DNA of 64,000 bases from Nymphaea colorata. Its lineage: Eukaryota; Streptophyta; Magnoliopsida; Nymphaeales; Nymphaeaceae. Shown one piece after another: positions 59,987 to 64,000 of the stretch (the stretch's first letter is position 1; each line of letters begins with the position of its first letter). A program made the translations under genes and the position numbers. Location: NCBI RefSeq assembly GCF_008831285.2, contig NC_045149.1:7468417-7532416 (forward strand), in the 5' to 3' direction. The notes below the pieces were generated by a model. That model did not search any database, had not been told where the DNA came from, and was given only the letters and a program-made list of their open reading frames with translations.

Positions 59987-60204
59987 TACATGTTTCGCAT
60001 AGATAGGTGAGGGCTCCATAGGTGGGTAAAAACTTAAATTAGTGGTTTCTACATGTTTCGCATAGATAGGTGAGGGCTCCATGGATGGGTGAAAACTTAA
60101 ATTAGTGGTTTCTACATGTTTCGCATAGATAGGTGATTTCTACATGTTTCGCATAGATAGGTGAGGGCTCCATGGATGGGTGAAAACTTAAATTAGTGGT
60201 TGAA
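59987..60204. repeat. 63-bp tandem array (about 3.5 units)
   Basis: Units start TACATGTTTCGCATAGATAG at 59987, 60050, 60113 and 60141. The third unit is cut to 28 bp. Each full unit also holds GTGAGGGCTCCAT and AAACTTAAATTAGTGGT. Confidence 0.85.
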
Positions 60205-60374
60205 AAATTAAATTAATAGGTCGAGACAACCCCACAAGACCCGGGTTACTGTAACATGGCCAATTGAAATTTTGTTAATAATTAGTACCCTATAGACAAA
60301 AATAAAATTGGCTCCCCTCTGCCCGTTTCCTTTATTTATGGCATAATTCCTTTTAGTGGCTAAACAAAATTATT

Positions 60375-60910
60375 AGTCTTTACCATAACACATTTCTTCA
60401 TTAATATTTGGTGGCATGCAACAATGAACTGACACATAACAATGAGAGATTATTGTGGAAATCTGGAAATTAAGGTATGAAACAAAATATTGAAAGATAA
60501 GGGCTGTAGGGATGTTAATGGATTGGATTGAAATCAGATAATACTTTTAACCCACCTTTTATGATATTTACATATTCAGATTTCAACTCATGTTGGAATT
60601 CAAATAAAGAATAGTTATATCCAAATCTGAAATCTGATTTCATAATCTGAATTTGATCCGAATCCAGATCTGGATCTAGATCCATTTTTTACATTAAAAT
60701 ATGCATCCTAACCTTGAGCCAAGTCTGACCATTTTTCAAAATGTAAGAGTATTGGATACATGACATTTATTTGAAACTAAATCTGATCCAAATTTGAATC
60801 CAACCAGATATTTATGTATATGGGAACTTATTTTGAATATCATTAGATGTCATTTCTTAAAATCTAAATCCGACTTGATTTCTTAATCAATTTTTCTTTT
60901 TCATATCTGA
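60375..60910. repeat. Block repeat B, copy 2
   Basis: This is the diverged partner of 58790-59290, in the same orientation. It includes TGTAGGGATGTTAATGGATT and further AT-rich dispersed-family sequence. Confidence 0.6.
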
Positions 60911-61173
60911 TTTTTTAAAAATAGTTGCACTTGACCTTAAAAGGCAAAAGAATGGTTCCTAAATGAAAGTTACTATCCACCACACTTCCACGAGTCTATT
61001 CTTCTGATGGGACGCTCAATTACATAGTTTTAGAATTTTCATTGACCTGTATTTCTTCTCTTTTTTGTTTTTTGCTTTTTTTGCTTCTTTTTTTCTCATC
61101 ATTTTGATAGGCAATTCTCTACATATTAATTGACGAATGTACTTTTCAGATTGATTGAGCTGACTCGGCATAC

Positions 61174-61720
61174 TGTTTGCATCCCAAAATTTGTTTTTGG
61201 TTTTGAGAGTGCTTTTTAAAAAATAGTTTTCATAATAAAAAGGAGATTTGCTCATCGGTATAAAGATTGGTCAACATCGGCACTTTTACCGGGGTAACTA
61301 ATCCAAGAGCTATGTTGATTCCTAATGCATTTCATATTTACTCAAACATCTTTTTCCTGGTAAATGCAGTTTGGTGCTTGATATTAGTTTTGAAGATTGA
61401 TATCTCAAAGATTTTTGGATTAAGAAATCGTTGCAAGTGCTATTTTAAAAATTTTAGAAATCTATGTTAATAAGTCATTAATTTATACTATAACATTCAT
61501 TTAAAAGCACTATGTTTGGTTGCATATCCTCTAGCATTTTGTCAAAAAAAAATTCTAAAGAAAAAAAAAATTAAAGTGGAGTGGGTTGTAGATCATCAAA
61601 GGTTACCATTAACTAAGTTTTGGTCCTAACGAAGTCGATAAATGAAAAATCATTATTTTCAAGTCTTAAAAAATAGACATTTTGAAGAGTGAAAGAGAGA
61701 AAAAAAGAGGGAGAGAAAAT

Positions 61721-61751
<31 letters not shown>

Positions 61752-61935
61752 ATAAATAAAAACCCATATGTACATACATGAAAATTTATAAAAGAAGATT
61801 TATATATACACACTCACACTCACACTCACTCACTCATATATAAAAGTTTATAAAAGAAGACTTTAAATCAAAAGGAGGAGAGAGAGACAGGGATACATAT
61901 ATATATATATGAGAGTTTAGAAAATAGGATTTTAA

Positions 61936-61969
<34 letters not shown>

Positions 61970-62074
61970 CATGAGGTGAAAAGTTAATAATGTAATAGAG
62001 TGCTCCTTGAGATCCCTAATCGAGTAATTAAATTAAATAATCAATAGTAAACATAAGAATGTAATGAAAATGTG

Positions 62075-62134
<60 letters not shown>

Positions 62135-63080
62135 TAGATATATATATATATAAGGGTTTCTTCAGACTGGTCAAATCTCAACATTAAAAATTAATATGTA
62201 ACAAATGAATCTCAACCCAAGCACTCATCTTTGTCATTCATTCACATATTAATTGGAAAACAATCAACGCATGAACATTATCGTAAGCACAAGCAATGCA
62301 CACATTCAATGAGCAAAGAAGGAAATATATTTCAAGCTTAGAAATGAATATCAAATTTTATTTCACCTTGCTTATTCTCCCTATGCACTTAAACGTATCT
62401 CTTAACTCCAGGGAGGAGATTTTAGAGTTTTCTTGAATGGCCATGGGAAGATGACGAAAGGAAGCGAATGAGATATTGACTACATACTTCTCAGTGGAAC
62501 GGTTGGAAGTAACGAATCTTGTTTTTTATATGATCCCAATGAGTTGCCAAGGTATTGAGAATGTTTCCTAAGAGCTCTCCTCATGCTTCCTTGAAGAATG
62601 GAAGTGGAGGAAGAAGCTAGCACCCAAAGTTGGAAAAGAAGAAGAAGAGAAATAGAAAAAAACTCTAAATCTTAGAAGAAGAAATTCTAAATCTTCATGT
62701 GAGAAGACTCTAGAAGTCGTCCAAGGGTTAGCTTATATCAAAGAGAAAAGACTTGAGGGGTATTTGTAGAGAGTCTTGGAACCAAATCTCAAATTTTGAA
62801 TTGCTTTTTTTTAATATAACAAGGTTTTCATGCTAATTTTAATTTTTTCATCTACTTTCAATTTAGAAAAAAAAAAAAAAAAGGCTTGACCAAAACCCAG
62901 GTTCGGCTAGCTCAGTCAGGATTGGCCATGCGTGTTGTGCACCTAGTGTGACAGCACTGCAACTGTAGCGAAAGCACCAGGACGCTGTGGCCATGCACCC
63001 TATTTTAGGGTGAATTTGGGCGCAAGGTCCAAAATCATATTCAAATCGACTACTATCAAAGTGAAAAATGGATGAAATCA
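61174..63080 (-). mobile_element. Solo-LTR-like element, about 1.9 kb, related to 22812-25749
   Basis: It begins TGTTTGCATCCC and ends GGATGAAATCA, i.e. TG...CA. It shares with the 22.8-25.7 kb copy GCACTTTTACCGGGGTAA-type sequence, AATCCAAGAGCTATGTT, TGCATTTCA, an A-rich middle with purine tracts, and CAAGGGTTAGCT followed by GGGTATTTGTA near its end. I could not find matching 5-bp flanks. No coding frame is seen. Confidence 0.55.
62081..62152. repeat. (TA)n microsatellite
   Basis: About 70 bp of TA repeat with a short TAGA interruption, inside the solo-LTR-like element. Confidence 0.9.
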
Positions 63081-63449
63081 CTAAAACCTGTTTAGATAAA
63101 TTGAGTGCAGTCTCTTAAAAACTTTTAGGGTAGTAGCATGTACTGAATCTTCTTGCTATTAGATTCAGAATCTGATATTTCTATAAAGTTGGCATCAACA
63201 CATGCAAATTTTTATTGAAACAAAAAATGAAGAGCAAGAGAATTAAACTAGTTGCATGAACAAGAGCCAAAACCCCTGTCATTTCTCGTGCCTTCAAAGT
63301 CAAAAGTTGTGTCGGTGCCAGTGATCAGATCTCCATATACTTCAACTTGCACGTAACACCACAGGCCCTACCTCCGCCTGTTGGAGTGAAGATTGTACTT
63401 GAGGAGTTGTGGTAGGTGAGATGGACGGGATAATGAGCTACATTTAAGC

Positions 63450-63922
63450 ATCAGTAGATCTTTGATTATCGAAATATCAAAGGACAAATACTTGAATTGG
63501 TGAGATATATCCATAAAAAGTGTTCATATATAAAAGGGTGCCATATAAAACTGCCTTTCTCTTTCTTTCTCAAAATGACGAAAGCCCTTGCGGAAAAAAA
63601 GTTAGGGCTAGCAGTTTCCTTGAGCTTAATTAAGCATCTCAACAATCCGTATATTTGTGACATACGATTGAGGTAGCTACTATGCTCAACAAAAAGTATT
63701 AAAAAGGTGTTTGGCAACACTAACATTTTGCCCATGCCCCAAAAAACTGGGTAAATTCATAGGATATTGTAACAAGTGTTTCATGAATTGTTCCAGTTTT
63801 TGGGGCAGATTCAATACAGTAACAATATGTTAGTATTGCCACACTGCCTCTAGAAGACTATTACAACCATATGCGAAGCTAAAAATTGTTGACTCATTAG
63901 AAATAACTGAGAAATTTTAGAT

Positions 63923-63968
<46 letters not shown>

Positions 63969-64000
63969 TGTGTGTGTTATTGATCCAGTATCAAGTCTGC
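63450..64000. repeat. Block repeat C, copy 2 (cut by the window end)
   Basis: This is the partner of 59390-59870. It contains the palindromic MITE at 63711-63842 and a (TA)n run at about 63925-63964. Confidence 0.55.
63711..63842. mobile_element. Palindromic Tourist-like MITE
   Basis: The left part GTTTGGCAACACTAACAT and the right part ATGTTAGTATTGCCACAC are inverted repeats. CCCCAAAAAACTGG on the left pairs with CCAGTTTTTGGGG on the right. It belongs to the same family as 111-266. Confidence 0.6.

Noticed and set aside
59987-60204. CRISPR-like array
   Set aside because: The units are contiguous 63-bp tandem repeats without unique spacers, in a plant nuclear context.

Overview
The window is nuclear DNA from a flowering plant. 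The evidence is intron-bearing genes with GT-AG splice sites, plant-specific gene families (a tocopherol methyltransferase, an EDR2/DUF1336 protein, a PPR protein, a CDI-type glycosyltransferase), a plant chromovirus retrotransposon, hAT-like and Tourist-like MITEs, and many (TA)n and (CT)n microsatellites. I cannot name the species from the sequence.

Genes. Five genes can be supported. (1) The 3' part of an EDR2-like (DUF1336) gene lies at 2828-4615 (+), with its 5' exons outside the window or lost. (2) An intronless gene for a very basic, histidine-rich protein of unknown function lies at 8705-10714 (+). (3) A CDI-like nucleotide-diphospho-sugar transferase gene lies at 13442-14227 (-), with a TATA box at 14634-14643. 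(4) A two-exon PPR gene lies at 44343-46440 (-). (5) A complete six-exon VTE4 (gamma-tocopherol methyltransferase) gene lies at 50082-55970 (+), with transposon-rich introns. The neighbours do not form a pathway; they are ordinary single plant genes separated by repeats.

Repeat landscape. From about 14.7 to 32 kb the window is almost entirely repeats. A tandem pair of roughly 2 kb repeats (19151-21270 and 22703-27472) encloses a 1.07 kb foldback element carrying a LINE fragment. The second copy is split by a 2.9 kb solo LTR with a 5-bp target duplication; the first copy shows the unsplit site. At 29.1-30.0 kb there is a long imperfect inverted repeat. At 30.4-31.2 kb there is a decayed partial copy of the PPR gene, itself split by a 343-bp MITE. 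A 5.2 kb Ty3/gypsy chromovirus with 243-bp LTRs lies at 37868-43087 and is disabled by several stops and frame changes. The last 6 kb (58-64 kb) consists of repeated blocks, a 63-bp tandem array and another solo-LTR-like copy.

Most notable. A 199-bp hAT-like MITE sits exactly on the end of the VTE4 coding region, so that the present stop codon lies inside the element's terminal inverted repeat. Other points worth checking are the long inverted repeat at 29 kb, the hairpin at 22.0 kb, the MITE-split PPR pseudogene and the histidine-rich orphan protein. I found no convincing new multi-gene system. All alignments and mismatch counts were made by eye.
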